Shown: positions 1-9,401 of the stretch, piece by piece
Layout: each line of letters begins with the position of its first letter
Numbering within the stretch: position 1 is the stretch's first letter
Source of the DNA: Acidobacteriota bacterium
Lineage (GTDB): Bacteria > Acidobacteriota > Terriglobia > Terriglobales > Acidobacteriaceae
DNA length: 44,951 nucleotides
Reading direction: 5' to 3'
Assembly: GCA_013290025.1 (NCBI GenBank)
Contig: JABCYV010000010.1
Location: forward strand, 1-44,951
The notes under the pieces: model-generated
The model's database searches: none
Told to the model about the DNA's origin: nothing
What the model saw: only the letters and a program-made list of their open reading frames with translations
Position numbers and translations under genes: made by a program

Positions 1-37
1 GTTTGTGTTGTGGCCAAAGGAGCTATCCTCGTCGCTG

Positions 38-54
38 TGGCGGAGGGTCCGCCA
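38..54. terminator. Short perfect hairpin downstream of the aldehyde dehydrogenase gene
   Basis: A 7-bp perfect stem (TGGCGGA / TCCGCCA) closes a GGG loop about 50 bases beyond the aldehyde dehydrogenase stop codon. No T-run follows on the minus strand, so a role as an intrinsic terminator is only a guess. The first 100 bases of the window hold nothing else that I recognise. Confidence 0.25.
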
Positions 55-101
55 GTGTCAGATCAGATCTCATTTTACCCAAAAGAATCCACTGTCGCAT
101 T

Positions 102-1682
102 TCAACGTTGAATCTTCCCTTTCCCCAGAAGGACACCTGCCGCCCTTAGCCCTCCCTGCAATCGTCGGCCCAGCGCACCCGCAAACTGCAAATCGAGAAA
201 ACCCTCCATCTGCCGGGTGAATGTTTCCCCGTACCCGTACCACCAGACTTTCTTCACGGAGGGCAAGCGATCGGAATCCACATACTTGATTCGCACCATT
301 TCTTCCAGGCCAAACCGCCCATGCGTGCGTCCCAAGCCGCTGGCTTTCACTCCGCCATGGGGAGCCTCACTGATGCCGAAGCACGAAACTGTGTCGTTCA
401 CCATCACGGTCCCGGCCTGGATACGGCTGGCAAGCGCTTCTCCTCGGGCGCGATCCCGAGTCCACACGCTGGCCGCCAAACCATACTCGGAGTCATTGGC
501 CAGCCGGAGGGCCTCGTCATCACTATCAAACGGCATGACCGGGAGAACAGGCCCAAACGTTTCCTCGCGCATGATGCGCATTTCATGGGTGACGTCAGCC
601 AGCACCGTCGGCGCATAAAAATTCGGGCCCAGTTGAGAAAGTCGAACACCACCGGTCAGAACTCGCGCGCCACGGGACCGGGCGTCTTCCACGTGCAGTT
701 CCACATTGCGGAGTTGACGTTCGTGGATCAAGGGTCCGACTTCAGTCTCCGAATGCATACCGTTGCCCACGCGAAGTTGCTTCGTTTTGCGCACGCAATC
801 TTGCAGGAACGGCTCGTACAGACTGCGATGAACATAGCAGCGCTCAACCGAGAGACACGCCTGTCCGGCGTTCACAAACGCACCCCACGCCGCGCCACTC
901 GACGCCACCTCGATGTCTGCGTCGCTCAGCACCAGCATAGGATCTTTCCCGCCCAACTCCAGAGTCACCGGAAGCAACCGCGCCGCCGCGCCCTGTGCGA
1001 TGCTCCTGCCAGTCGGTACGCTTCCGGTGAAAACCAACTTGTCGACTCCAGAATTGATCAAAGCAGCGCCGGTTGCCCCATCGCCCAAGACAACTTGAAA
1101 CACATCCCTCGGCACGCCGGCCGTATGCAGTAACGACTCGAGTTCCAGTGCCACGAGCGAGGTGAGTTCCGAGGGCTTCAGCACGACAGCATTTCCGGTT
1201 ATCAGCGCAGACATGCTCTCAGTAGCGGGAATCGAAAAGGGATAATTCCAGGGTGAGATGATTCCAATCACGCCGTAAGGTTCGCGGACGATGCTGCCCT
1301 TCTTAGTCTTCATCGCGAGGTTGCCGTGTGGAATCCGCTCCTGGCGCAGAAACCGATAGGCATTTTCGATGCAGAAGCGGGCGGCGTCGAGAACGACCAC
1401 GATCTCCGTAAGCAGAGCTTCGACATAGGGCTTGCCAGCCTCTCGCGTGATCAGTCGAGCAATGTCGGATTTCTGCTCATGCAGATGGTGCTGGAATTCA
1501 CGCAGGATGGCAGTGCGACGGCTTGCCCCGACCCCGCTCCAGGCCGGCTGCGCTGCGTGGGCCCTGGCAACAGCCGCCTGCACTTCGGGTTCCGAGGTGC
1601 ACTCGAATTCACGCAGAGTCTCGCCGGTCGCAGGATTTACGGACGCAAATCGACGTTGTGCGATTTGAAGATCGGTAGTCAT
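102..1682 (-). CDS. NAD(P)-dependent aldehyde dehydrogenase family protein
   Basis: This is a full-length aldehyde dehydrogenase superfamily enzyme of 526 residues, expected to oxidise an aldehyde to its acid in the cytoplasm. From the chosen start, SPWNYPF lies near residue 143, the cofactor-site VLKPSE near 168, the general-base Glu in LELGGK near 242 and the catalytic Cys in NAGQAC near 276. The ORF track starts at 1763, which would run into truA. The ATG at 1682 begins MTTDLQIA and leaves 49 bases between the genes, so I prefer it. A C-terminal extension of about 60 residues with a weakly hydrophobic tail resembles fatty or succinic-semialdehyde dehydrogenases. The substrate cannot be read from sequence. 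It lies behind truA on the same strand and may be cotranscribed. Confidence 0.9.
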   Translation of the reverse strand: MTTDLQIAQRRFASVNPATGETLREFECTSEPEVQAAVARAHAAQPAWSGVGASRRTAILREFQHHLHEQKSDIARLITREAGKPYVEALLTEIVVVLDAARFCIENAYRFLRQERIPHGNLAMKTKKGSIVREPYGVIGIISPWNYPFSIPATESMSALITGNAVVLKPSELTSLVALELESLLHTAGVPRDVFQVVLGDGATGAALINSGVDKLVFTGSVPTGRSIAQGAAARLLPVTLELGGKDPMLVLSDADIEVASSGAAWGAFVNAGQACLSVERCYVHRSLYEPFLQDCVRKTKQLRVGNGMHSETEVGPLIHERQLRNVELHVEDARSRGARVLTGGVRLSQLGPNFYAPTVLADVTHEMRIMREETFGPVLPVMPFDSDDEALRLANDSEYGLAASVWTRDRARGEALASRIQAGTVMVNDTVSCFGISEAPHGGVKASGLGRTHGRFGLEEMVRIKYVDSDRLPSVKKVWWYGYGETFTRQMEGFLDLQFAGALGRRLQGGLRAAGVLLGKGKIQR

Positions 1683-1731
1683 AGTTCTAGGAAAGTCTAC
1701 GCGGCCGACGGTACGCGCGCCACACGAGGAT

Positions 1732-2478
1732 TCAGTACTCGACGCCGACCAAATACAGTCCATTTGCCGGCGCAGTGGCTCCCGCCGCTGAACGATTGCG
1801 AGCCGCCAAGATTCTCGTCATATCCAAAGGCCGTAATGTGCCCTTGCCCACCAGCACGAAGGTTCCCACCAGGTTCCTCACCATATGGTGTAGAAATCCG
1901 CCGCCGCGGATCGTAAAGATCAATTCCTCGCCATCCCGCTTCCAACTCGAGCAGAAGACCTCTCGTACATTCGAAGCTTCTTCTTCTCCGCGCTCCGGAT
2001 CCACCGCCGCAAACGAAGTGAAATCGTGTTCTCCCACGAGCACCGCTGCGGCCTGCTTCATCGCGTCTTCGTTCAGCGGATAAGGATGGTGCCACACGTA
2101 GCGGGCCAAAAAGGGTGGACAAATCGCACCGCGATACATGCGATAGCGATAGGTCTTGGCACGCGCTGATTTGCGAGCATGAAATTGGGCGGAGGCTTCG
2201 ATGGCTTCCAGCACCCGAATCGAAGCCGGCAGAATATCATTGAGCGCTTTCCCCAAGTTCTCCGCCGGGATCGACGATTCCAGCCCAAATGTGGCCACTT
2301 GGCCCAGAGCATGGACGCCGGCGTCGGTTCGTCCTGAGCCCTGGGGCAAGACCTTTTCTCCTGTCACTCGTCCAATAGCCCAGGCCAGTGTGCCTTGGAT
2401 GGTGGTCGCGGAGGGCTGCACCTGCCAGCCTGAAAAATCCGTGCCGTCGTAAGCCAGAACCAGTTTGATATTGCGCAT
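1732..2478 (-). CDS. truA: tRNA pseudouridine(38-40) synthase TruA
   Basis: TruA isomerises uridines 38-40 in the tRNA anticodon stem-loop. The 248-residue protein has the usual family length. It starts with the typical LAYDGTDFSGWQ segment, and the catalytic aspartate is Asp52 in GRTDAGVHA. Further family features are the KTYRYRMYRG strand and the C-terminal GGGFLHHMVRNLVGT motif. The start is the ATG at 2478 and the frame is intact. It is the first gene of a minus-strand pair with the aldehyde dehydrogenase and is transcribed divergently from the TolC-type gene, across a 267-bp intergenic region that must hold promoters for both directions. Confidence 0.96.
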   Translation of the reverse strand: MRNIKLVLAYDGTDFSGWQVQPSATTIQGTLAWAIGRVTGEKVLPQGSGRTDAGVHALGQVATFGLESSIPAENLGKALNDILPASIRVLEAIEASAQFHARKSARAKTYRYRMYRGAICPPFLARYVWHHPYPLNEDAMKQAAAVLVGEHDFTSFAAVDPERGEEEASNVREVFCSSWKRDGEELIFTIRGGGFLHHMVRNLVGTFVLVGKGTLRPLDMTRILAARNRSAAGATAPANGLYLVGVEY

Positions 2479-2745
2479 GACAATTCTTTGGAGTCTTCCC
2501 GAAGGAGGTGCTCATCCAAGGCCTTTTACGGAACCTGCAACCACCGGGGAGTATTCTCACGAGTTCAAGGCGAGGATGTTCTGTCAGATATACTATTTTA
2601 TTTCCCGCAGGAACCTGGGTGAAAGCAGCTTCTTTAGTCCGGGAACTGCGAAAAATGAAACCCCGGCTTCCGATTTTGCGTAACAACGGTTGATAGAGAA
2701 GCTCTGCCATCTTCAACAGCAGCTTTCATCCATGGAGATAAACGA

Positions 2746-4854
2746 ATGCGTTTGCCTGGTTTGAAGTCCGCCGCGCGGTGGATCGTTGCCGTTATGATCG
2801 CGTGTATGTTGTCCATCATCGGCTGGACGCAAGATTCGTCTCAATCCGCGCCTGCCGTGCCGCCTCAGGCACCGGAGCCGCAGCATTTCGTCTTAAAGGA
2901 TTATGCCAAACCACGCTCGCACTTTCCCAATCCGATTGGGCCGTATCTGTCGCAGCACGTCGCACCACCCGACCTGCGCAATACGCCGCGCATCGAGCAG
3001 TTGCTGCAAAACGGCAAACTCATGCTTTCGATGGACGATGCCGTCGCTCTGACGCTGGAGAACAATCTGGATATCGCCATCGCCCGTTATAACTTAAATA
3101 TTGCGGACACAGATATCATGCGCACCAAAGCCGGAGCCAACTTTCTGGGCGTCAATAGCGGCCTGGTACAAGGCACGCCAGGGGGAGGCACCGGCGGTCT
3201 CAGCGGGACAGTAGGCTCAGGAACCGGCGGCACCAGCGCTGGAGCGGGTGGCGCGGGCACCGGTACTGGCGGCCTGGTTATCTCCACGCTAGGCAGTGGT
3301 CCGCAGATTACCAGCTACGATCCTATCCTCACCGCCACGCTGCAAATGGACCGGGCTTTCGCTCAATCGACCAGCATTTTCAACCCGCTGCCGATTGCGA
3401 ATCAGAATACAGGAACGGCAAACTTCAGTTACCTGCAAGGCTTCAAAACCGGGACCAACCTGTCGGTGGGATTCAACAATAGTCACATCACAACCGACAA
3501 TCCAACGACCACTTACAGCCCGGTTCTAACGTCCGGGTTTCAGTTCAGGCTTACCCAACACCTGCTGCAGGGCTTCGGTTTCGCGCCCAACGAACGCTAT
3601 ATCAGGATTGCCAAGAATAACCGTGAAATCACTGATGTCGCTTTCCGCCTGCAAGTCATCACCACCGTCGACCAGATCGAGAATATTTACTGGGATTTGG
3701 TGTTTGCCTACGAGAATGTGCGGGTGCAACAGGAGTCGTTGGCCTTCGCACAGAAAACTCTCTCCGATACCAGGAAGCAAGTGGACATCGGTACATTGGC
3801 GCCTATCGAAGTCGTGCGTGCTCAGAGTACCGTCGCCACTGACCAGCAGGCCTTGACCCTGGCTCAAACTAATCTTGAGTTGCAGCAGTTGCTGATGAAA
3901 AACGCGCTCAGCCGTACTCTGGTGGACCCGAGACTGGCTGATGCCGAGGTAGTCCCGACTTCCAGCATGCAGCTTCCGCCGCAGGAGGCGATTGTCCCCA
4001 CCGAAGACCTGGTCAACGACGCGCTCGGCCATCGCGCCGAGTTGGCGGAAGCGCGCATCAATTTGACCAATACCGAGATCAGCAACAAAGCAGTCCGCAA
4101 CTCACTGTTTCCGAGCCTTGACCTCTACGCTTACTACGGAGGCTCTGGAATTGGAGGAAATGTCGCTCTTCCCATCTGTGCGCCGGGGCAGAGCCCTTTT
4201 ATCAATCAGTGCTTCTCGACGGCGTCAGCGGCCCCCCCATTTCGTAACGGTGGTCCAGTCAGCTACAGTAATGCGCTAAATCAACTCGTAAATTCCAGTT
4301 CTCCTGACAAAGGCGTCGGTTTGAGCGTAAGCATCCCCATTCGCAACCGCGTCGCCCAGGCAACCCAGATTCGCTCCGAATTGGAATACCGTCAGGCGCA
4401 GATGAGGTTGCAGCAGATTGAGAACCAGATTCGCATTGAGGTGCGCAACGCGCAATTCGCGGTGCAGCAGAACCGCGCCAGCGTGGAGGCCGCTCGGGCC
4501 GCCGTTGAGCTTGGGCATCAGTCCTTGGACGCGGAACAGAAGAAGTACGCCCTGGGCGCTTCCACCACCACTCTCGTTCTGCAAAACCAAACCACCTTGG
4601 CCCAGGCTGAATCCACTCTGGTTTCAGCAATGGCCGCCTACGAGAAATCGCGGGTTGAACTGGATCGCGCCACAGGATCTTTGCTAGACCACAGCGGAAT
4701 CCAAATTGCGGACGCCGAGCGCGGAGAAGTCACGCATATGCCCAGTGTGCCTTTCGTTGCGCCCCGGCAGGAAACTCAGCCAGTGACACCGCCGCCACCG
4801 ACCGAGCCGCCCGAGGCTCCGCCACAAACAACGCCGCAAACGCCCCAACGATAA
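2746..4854 (+). CDS. TolC-family outer membrane efflux protein (copy 1)
   Basis: This 702-residue outer-membrane channel protein has an N-terminal signal peptide (hydrophobic residues about 11-28). Two TolC/OEP repeats follow, with long helical stretches such as ENIYWDLVFAYENVRVQQE and the second-repeat ELEYRQAQMRLQQIENQ. TolC homologues form trimeric periplasm-spanning exit ducts for efflux pumps or type I secretion. Two parts are unusual: a Gly/Ser/Thr-rich insertion at about residues 145-185 and a Pro-rich C-terminal tail (PPPPTEPPEAPP). At 702 residues it is much longer than typical TolC (about 450-500). The ATG at 2746 follows GGAGAT at good spacing. A close paralogue lies 264 bp downstream. 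No inner-membrane pump or adaptor gene is adjacent, so the partner is unknown. Confidence 0.88.
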   Translation: MRLPGLKSAARWIVAVMIACMLSIIGWTQDSSQSAPAVPPQAPEPQHFVLKDYAKPRSHFPNPIGPYLSQHVAPPDLRNTPRIEQLLQNGKLMLSMDDAVALTLENNLDIAIARYNLNIADTDIMRTKAGANFLGVNSGLVQGTPGGGTGGLSGTVGSGTGGTSAGAGGAGTGTGGLVISTLGSGPQITSYDPILTATLQMDRAFAQSTSIFNPLPIANQNTGTANFSYLQGFKTGTNLSVGFNNSHITTDNPTTTYSPVLTSGFQFRLTQHLLQGFGFAPNERYIRIAKNNREITDVAFRLQVITTVDQIENIYWDLVFAYENVRVQQESLAFAQKTLSDTRKQVDIGTLAPIEVVRAQSTVATDQQALTLAQTNLELQQLLMKNALSRTLVDPRLADAEVVPTSSMQLPPQEAIVPTEDLVNDALGHRAELAEARINLTNTEISNKAVRNSLFPSLDLYAYYGGSGIGGNVALPICAPGQSPFINQCFSTASAAPPFRNGGPVSYSNALNQLVNSSSPDKGVGLSVSIPIRNRVAQATQIRSELEYRQAQMRLQQIENQIRIEVRNAQFAVQQNRASVEAARAAVELGHQSLDAEQKKYALGASTTTLVLQNQTTLAQAESTLVSAMAAYEKSRVELDRATGSLLDHSGIQIADAERGEVTHMPSVPFVAPRQETQPVTPPPPTEPPEAPPQTTPQTPQR

Positions 4855-4870
4855 GCTGTGGCGCAGCGTT

Positions 4871-4915
4871 AGCCGAGAGAATCTGCTTTCGTACGACCTA
4901 GCAGATTCCTCGGCT
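4871..4915 (+). terminator. Long hairpin after the first TolC-family gene
   Basis: A stem of about 15 bp with a single bulged A (AGCCGAGAGAATCTGC pairing with GCAGATTCCTCGGCT) and a 14-base loop begins 16 bases after the stop codon. No clear T-run follows. It probably separates the two TolC-type genes as a terminator or mRNA-stabilising structure. Confidence 0.5.
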
Positions 4916-5118
4916 GTTCAACATCGCCATCCGAATAGCAAAAACCCTTACTAAGTTTGCCCCATCTCGCGCAAACACTTCTTTACAATTCCCCGAGATC
5001 AAACTCGGCCTCGCGACCGCTAGTATTGAGATGGATTCCGCCCATTTTGCGGGAGCACTAAATCCGAGATCAGAGCAGCCTCGTCATTTTTTTCAGCCTC
5101 GATCCAAGGAGATAAGTC

Positions 5119-7233
5119 ATGCCTTTCGCTCGTTCGAAATCTACCGCCCGCCTGATTGCGGGGGTTGTGTTGACGGTGATATTGTTGGCCAGCGTTTGGG
5201 CACAACAGTCGCAGTCTGTGCCATCAGCTCCACTACCGCAGGCGCCTCAACCGGGGCAACTGCAGGTGCAGACCCCCGGTCAGTTCGGTCTCAAGGATTA
5301 TTCCAAGCCGCGTTCCGCATTCCCCAACGTCAGCGCGCCTTACGCACCGCAACCCGTCGCGCCGCCGAATCTGAACAACACGCCACGCGTTGATCAGTTA
5401 TTCCACGATGGCAAGATCATGCTCTCGATCGATGACGCAGTCGCGCTGGCGCTGGAAAACAATCTCGACATCATGTTGGCGCGCTACAACCTGAACATCG
5501 CCGACACCGATATTCTGCGCGCCAAGGCTGGAGATTCAATCTTGGGAGTGAACGCCGGCGTCGTACAAAACACGCCGGGTGGGGGCACGGGTGGACTCAG
5601 CGGGACCGTCGGCTCCGGACCCGTTGGCTCTGGCCCCGGTGGTACTACCGCCGGGTCGGCAGGGGCCGGCACAGGCACAAACGGATTAGTGAGCTCTACG
5701 CTGGGCATCGGCGCCCCTATCACCAGCTTCGATCCCGTTCTCAGCAGCACCCTGCAAATTGACCACAACAACATCTTGTCCAGTAGTTCCTTCGCGGTCC
5801 CATCGACGGCCCAAAACACCGGCACAGCGGATTTCTCTTATTTGCAAGGATTCCACTGGGGCACGAATCTCGCGGTAGGATTCAATAACAGTCGCCTCAC
5901 CAGCAGCTCGCCGTTCGCTTCTCTAAGCCCGAACTTGAGCGCCAATTTCCAGGCCAGAGTCACTCAGACTCTGCTGCAAGGCTTCGGCTTCCTGCCCAAC
6001 ACGCGCTTCATCCGCATCGCCAAGAACAATCGCGAGATCTCGGATGTCGCCTTCCGCTTGCAAGTCATTACCACGGTCGATCAGATCGAAAATATTTACT
6101 GGGACCTGGTCTACGCGTATGAAAACGTGAGGGTGCAACAGGAAGCGCTGGCTTTCGCTCAGAAAACATTGGACGATGACAAAAAACAGGTGAAATTCGG
6201 AACCTTGCCACCCATCCAGGTGGTGAGCGCGGAGAGCACCGTTGCAACCGATCAGCAGGCCGTCATCCTCGCCCAAACCAACCTTGAGCTGCAACAGTTG
6301 CTCATAAAAAACGCTCTCAGCCGTAACCTGGAGGATCCTGCGCTTGGGGAAGCCGCAGTGGTCCCGACCTCTACCATGCAAGTGCCTCAGCAGGAGCCGA
6401 TCGTTCCCATACAAGACATGATCAACGACGCTTTGAGTCACCGTGCCGAATTAGCTGAGTCGCGTATTGACTTGAACAGTCGGGAGATCAATATCAAAGC
6501 TGTCCGGAATGCCATGCTGCCGACACTCGACCTGTTCGCCTATTACGGAGGCTCGGGTTTGGGTGGAACGCAAAATCCCGCGAACATTTGTCCGCCGCCG
6601 CCGCAAACCAGGTTTGGCTGTCATATTGCCGGCAGTATCTCGCCGGTCGGTTACGGGGGGACGCTCAACGATTTGGTCAATTCCGCGGCGCCAGATAAAG
6701 GTGTCGGGCTGACCCTCAACATTCCGCTGCGCAACCGGGCGGCGCAAGGCAACCAGGTACGCGCTGAATTGGAATATCATCAGGCGCAGGTACGGCGGCA
6801 GCAGATTGAAAATCAGGTGCGCATCGAGGTGCGCAACGCTCAATTTACTTTGCGGCAGAACCGGGCAGCAGTTGAAGCCGCTCGGGCCGCGGTTGAATTC
6901 GCCCGGCAGTCGCTGGATTCTGAGCAGAAAAAACTGCAGGCCGGCGTTTCCACCCCGACTTTGGTTTTGCAGAATCAGTCTGCCTTGACCACGAATGAGT
7001 CCAATCTGGTTTCCGCCATGGCCGCTTACGAGAAATCGCGAGTGGAGCTGGACCGGGCCACCGGCACGCTGTTGGACCATGCCGGAATTCAGGTTGCCGA
7101 CGCCGAGCGCGGCCAGGTGACCCACATGCCGAATGTGCCCTATGTCGCACCGCGTCAGGACCTGCAGCCCCAGGTGCCGCCAGAGCAGCCACAACAGCAG
7201 GTGCCCCCGACGCCGCAATCTGGCCAGATGTAA
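5119..7233 (+). CDS. TolC-family outer membrane efflux protein (copy 2)
   Basis: This 704-residue paralogue of the preceding gene shares the same architecture: a signal peptide ending near the ASVWAQQ segment, a conserved FGLKDYSKPRSAFPN stretch, OEP repeats, a Gly-rich insertion (about residues 153-190) and a Pro/Gln-rich tail. Long blocks are nearly identical in the two copies, for example RIAKNNREISDVAFRLQV, which points to tandem duplication. It should act as a trimeric outer-membrane export channel. The ATG at 5119 follows AAGGAGAT at good spacing, so copy 2 has its own ribosome site. The intergenic hairpin suggests it may also have its own transcript. The partner pump is not in the window. 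Confidence 0.88.
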   Translation: MPFARSKSTARLIAGVVLTVILLASVWAQQSQSVPSAPLPQAPQPGQLQVQTPGQFGLKDYSKPRSAFPNVSAPYAPQPVAPPNLNNTPRVDQLFHDGKIMLSIDDAVALALENNLDIMLARYNLNIADTDILRAKAGDSILGVNAGVVQNTPGGGTGGLSGTVGSGPVGSGPGGTTAGSAGAGTGTNGLVSSTLGIGAPITSFDPVLSSTLQIDHNNILSSSSFAVPSTAQNTGTADFSYLQGFHWGTNLAVGFNNSRLTSSSPFASLSPNLSANFQARVTQTLLQGFGFLPNTRFIRIAKNNREISDVAFRLQVITTVDQIENIYWDLVYAYENVRVQQEALAFAQKTLDDDKKQVKFGTLPPIQVVSAESTVATDQQAVILAQTNLELQQLLIKNALSRNLEDPALGEAAVVPTSTMQVPQQEPIVPIQDMINDALSHRAELAESRIDLNSREINIKAVRNAMLPTLDLFAYYGGSGLGGTQNPANICPPPPQTRFGCHIAGSISPVGYGGTLNDLVNSAAPDKGVGLTLNIPLRNRAAQGNQVRAELEYHQAQVRRQQIENQVRIEVRNAQFTLRQNRAAVEAARAAVEFARQSLDSEQKKLQAGVSTPTLVLQNQSALTTNESNLVSAMAAYEKSRVELDRATGTLLDHAGIQVADAERGQVTHMPNVPYVAPRQDLQPQVPPEQPQQQVPPTPQSGQM

Positions 7234-7317
7234 AGAAGTTCGCATTCTGGATAAGTGCTGCTATTGTTGGCACGCGCGCATCGTTGAGGTCAAACTGCTT
7301 GGGCTGGAGATGATTAC

Positions 7318-8289
7318 TTGAAGATCGCCAAGGACGTCACGGAACTCATCGGCCACACGCCGCTGGTCTATCTAAACAAAGTCACAGCCGGCTGCCATGG
7401 AAAGGTCGCAGCAAAGCTCGAGAGCGGTAATCCCTGTGGCAGCGTGAAAGACCGCATCGGCGTCAGCATGATCGTCGAAGCCGAACGGGCGGGAAAGATA
7501 CATCCGGGAAAAACCGTTCTGATCGAGCCCACCAGCGGCAACACTGGGATCGGCCTGGCCTTCACTGCCGCCGTCAAGGGGTACCGCCTCATACTCACCA
7601 TGCCCGACAGCATGAGCATGGAACGCCGTGTTCTCCTCATGGCACTGGGGGCGGAAATCGTGCTGACCCCCGGACCCAAAGGAATGAAAGGCGCTATGGC
7701 CAAGGCACAAGAGATTCTCGCCAGCACGCCAGGTGGTGTCATCCTGCAGCAGTTCTCTAACCCGGCGAATCCCAAGATCCATCGCGAGACCACCGGACCA
7801 GAAATCTGGCACGACACCGACGGCAAGATCGATATATTGGTTTGCGGTGCCGGAACTGGCGGAACTTTGACGGGCGTGACCGAGTTTATTCGGCCGAAGA
7901 AGCCGGCCTTCAAAGTGATTGCGGTCGAACCGAAGGACAGCCCTGTGCTCTCTGGCGGGCAGCCCAGCCCGCACAAGATACAGGGCATCGGCCCAGGCTT
8001 TATCCCTGAAATCTTGCGGGTGGATCTGATCGATGAAGTCATCCAGGCCTCGACTGAAGATTCCGTCGCTATGGCCCGACGCCTGCCCCGTGAAGAGGGC
8101 CTGCTAGTCGGGATTTCCGGCGGGGCGGTGGCCCACGCTGCCGTGGAAGTGGCCAAGCGTCCAGGAAATGCAGGGAAGCTGGTTGTGGTTGTTTTGCCAG
8201 ATTTTGGCGAACGCTACTTGAGCACGATATTGTTTGAAGGACTCCGCAACGAGGCCCAGCAATTGGCGACGGCTGAGGTAGCGGTGTAA
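7318..8289 (+). CDS. cysK: Cysteine synthase (O-acetylserine sulfhydrylase)
   Basis: This PLP-dependent enzyme makes L-cysteine from O-acetylserine and sulfide. The 323-residue protein carries the PLP lysine at Lys44 in NPCGSVKDR, the substrate/phosphate loop PTSGNTGIG near residues 71-79, [10 protein letters not shown] near 180, and the C-terminal VGISGGA motif. Its length fits CysK/CysM. The start is TTG at 7318, preceded by a GGCTGGAG ribosome-binding sequence. No better start lies upstream in frame. It sits 84 bp after the second TolC gene on the same strand, with no metabolic link evident. CysK versus CysM cannot be settled by eye, but CysK-type is more likely. Confidence 0.92.
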   Translation: MKIAKDVTELIGHTPLVYLNKVTAGCHGKVAAKLESGNPCGSVKDRIGVSMIVEAERAGKIHPGKTVLIEPTSGNTGIGLAFTAAVKGYRLILTMPDSMSMERRVLLMALGAEIVLTPGPKGMKGAMAKAQEILASTPGGVILQQFSNPANPKIHRETTGPEIWHDTDGKIDILVCGAGTGGTLTGVTEFIRPKKPAFKVIAVEPKDSPVLSGGQPSPHKIQGIGPGFIPEILRVDLIDEVIQASTEDSVAMARRLPREEGLLVGISGGAVAHAAVEVAKRPGNAGKLVVVVLPDFGERYLSTILFEGLRNEAQQLATAEVAV

Positions 8290-8311
8290 TCGTCGTCACT
8301 CCGGGCGAAGT

Positions 8312-8376
8312 TGTCATGCTGAGCGGAGCCGGCCTCTCGCCTGCGGGAGGCCAGAGAAGCCGAAGCATCCCTATCG
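8312..8376. repeat. REP-like intergenic element with 8-bp hairpin
   Basis: Downstream of cysK lies a segment beginning GTCATGCTGAGCGG and ending GAAGCATCC, with a central perfect 8-bp stem (GGCCTCTC / GGGAGGCC, one G-T pair) around GCCTGC, and outer ATGCT/AGCAT ends that can also pair. The layout resembles the short palindromic elements scattered between genes in many GC-rich bacteria. I see only this copy here, so the repeat label is inference. It may also act as the terminator for cysK. Confidence 0.45.
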
Positions 8377-8460
8377 TCACCACTTCCCTCTTAGGACAAG
8401 TATCCCTGGCGCACCAGCCTCTCTTCCGGTTTCTTGCGCCAGCAATGTATCCTTCCAGCC

Positions 8461-9324
8461 GTGACTCTGTCGGTCGTCGTCATCACCTACAACGAAGAAG
8501 CCAACATCGGCCGCACGCTGGAGAGTGTGAAGCCCCTGGTCGGCGACGGCAAAGGGGAGATCATCGTCGTTGACTCCGGCTCAACTGACCGCACCGTTGA
8601 GATCGCGCGATCGCACGGCGCGAAGGTCTTCGTCGAGGAATGGAAGGGCTACGCCGCGCAGAAGAACTCGGCGATTGAGAAGGCGACGGGGGATTGGATT
8701 CTGAGCTTGGACGCGGATGAGGAGGTAAGTGCTGATTTAGCCGCTCACATCAACCGTTCGGCCGCCGATGACCATCGCAGTCCTTTCGAGTGGAATATCG
8801 CGCCCGCGTTAGACGTTGAATATGAGAACCTCCGTACCGACCTTAGGCCGCTTCCGCAAGCTTTTTGGATTGCTCGCAAGAACTATTTTCTCGGCCGCTG
8901 GATCGAGCACGGCGGATACTTCCCCGATCAAAAGCTCCGCCTATTTCCGCGAGGTAGCGCTCGATTCGACGAGAATCGTGCGGTCCACGAAGACGCCCAT
9001 ACGAATCGCCGAACCGCCGTCGTGAAAGTTGGCGCCCTCCTCCACCACTCCTACCCCACGCTCTCCGAGTACATTGACCACATGAATCGCTACTCGTCGC
9101 TGGCGGCGGAGATGATGGTGGCGACAGGAAGAGTCCGGTTCAACGTGATTAACATTGTCGTGCGTCCACTGGCAGCATTCGTCTATAACTACCTTTTCCG
9201 CCTTGGCTTCCTCGACGGCGGCGAGGGACTGCTGTTGCACCTCTACCATGCCGCTTACGTCTCCTGGAAGTATGCCAAGGCCTGGGACCTGGGAAGGAGG
9301 TCGTCATCCGGCGATCCCGCATGA
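8461..9324 (+). CDS. Family 2 glycosyltransferase (WaaE/KdtX-like)
   Basis: This is a cytoplasmic or membrane-associated GT-A glycosyltransferase of 287 residues. The N-terminus LSVVVITYNEEANIGRTL is the GT2 nucleotide-binding strand, followed by EIIVVDSGSTDRT and the metal-binding DXD-like LSLDADEEVS. The lack of membrane segments in the first two thirds, and the WKGYAAQKN and ENRAVHED motifs, fit lipopolysaccharide-core glycosyltransferases of the WaaE/KdtX group. The C-terminal part (ARPLAAFVYNYLFRLGF-type) is hydrophobic and probably membrane-apposed. The ORF track begins at a TTG (8434). The GTG at 8461 gives the typical short N-terminus and is preferred, but neither has a clear ribosome site. 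The acceptor sugar is unknown. Confidence 0.85.
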   Translation: MTLSVVVITYNEEANIGRTLESVKPLVGDGKGEIIVVDSGSTDRTVEIARSHGAKVFVEEWKGYAAQKNSAIEKATGDWILSLDADEEVSADLAAHINRSAADDHRSPFEWNIAPALDVEYENLRTDLRPLPQAFWIARKNYFLGRWIEHGGYFPDQKLRLFPRGSARFDENRAVHEDAHTNRRTAVVKVGALLHHSYPTLSEYIDHMNRYSSLAAEMMVATGRVRFNVINIVVRPLAAFVYNYLFRLGFLDGGEGLLLHLYHAAYVSWKYAKAWDLGRRSSSGDPA

Positions 9325-9401
9325 GTCCTGGACAACAGAGACTGTTCGTGGTTGACCGACCGCCGGAAGCATGGCGCAGCTTTCGGCGGTCAGTCAAAGA
9401 A

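Noticed and set aside
6451-7245. 264-aa minus-strand ORF antisense to the second TolC gene
   Set aside because: Shadow of a GC-rich gene. The plus strand has a signal peptide and OEP motifs while this frame has none.
7318-8289. Riboswitch or T-box before cysK
   Set aside because: Only 84 bases separate it from the previous gene and no conserved leader structure is visible.
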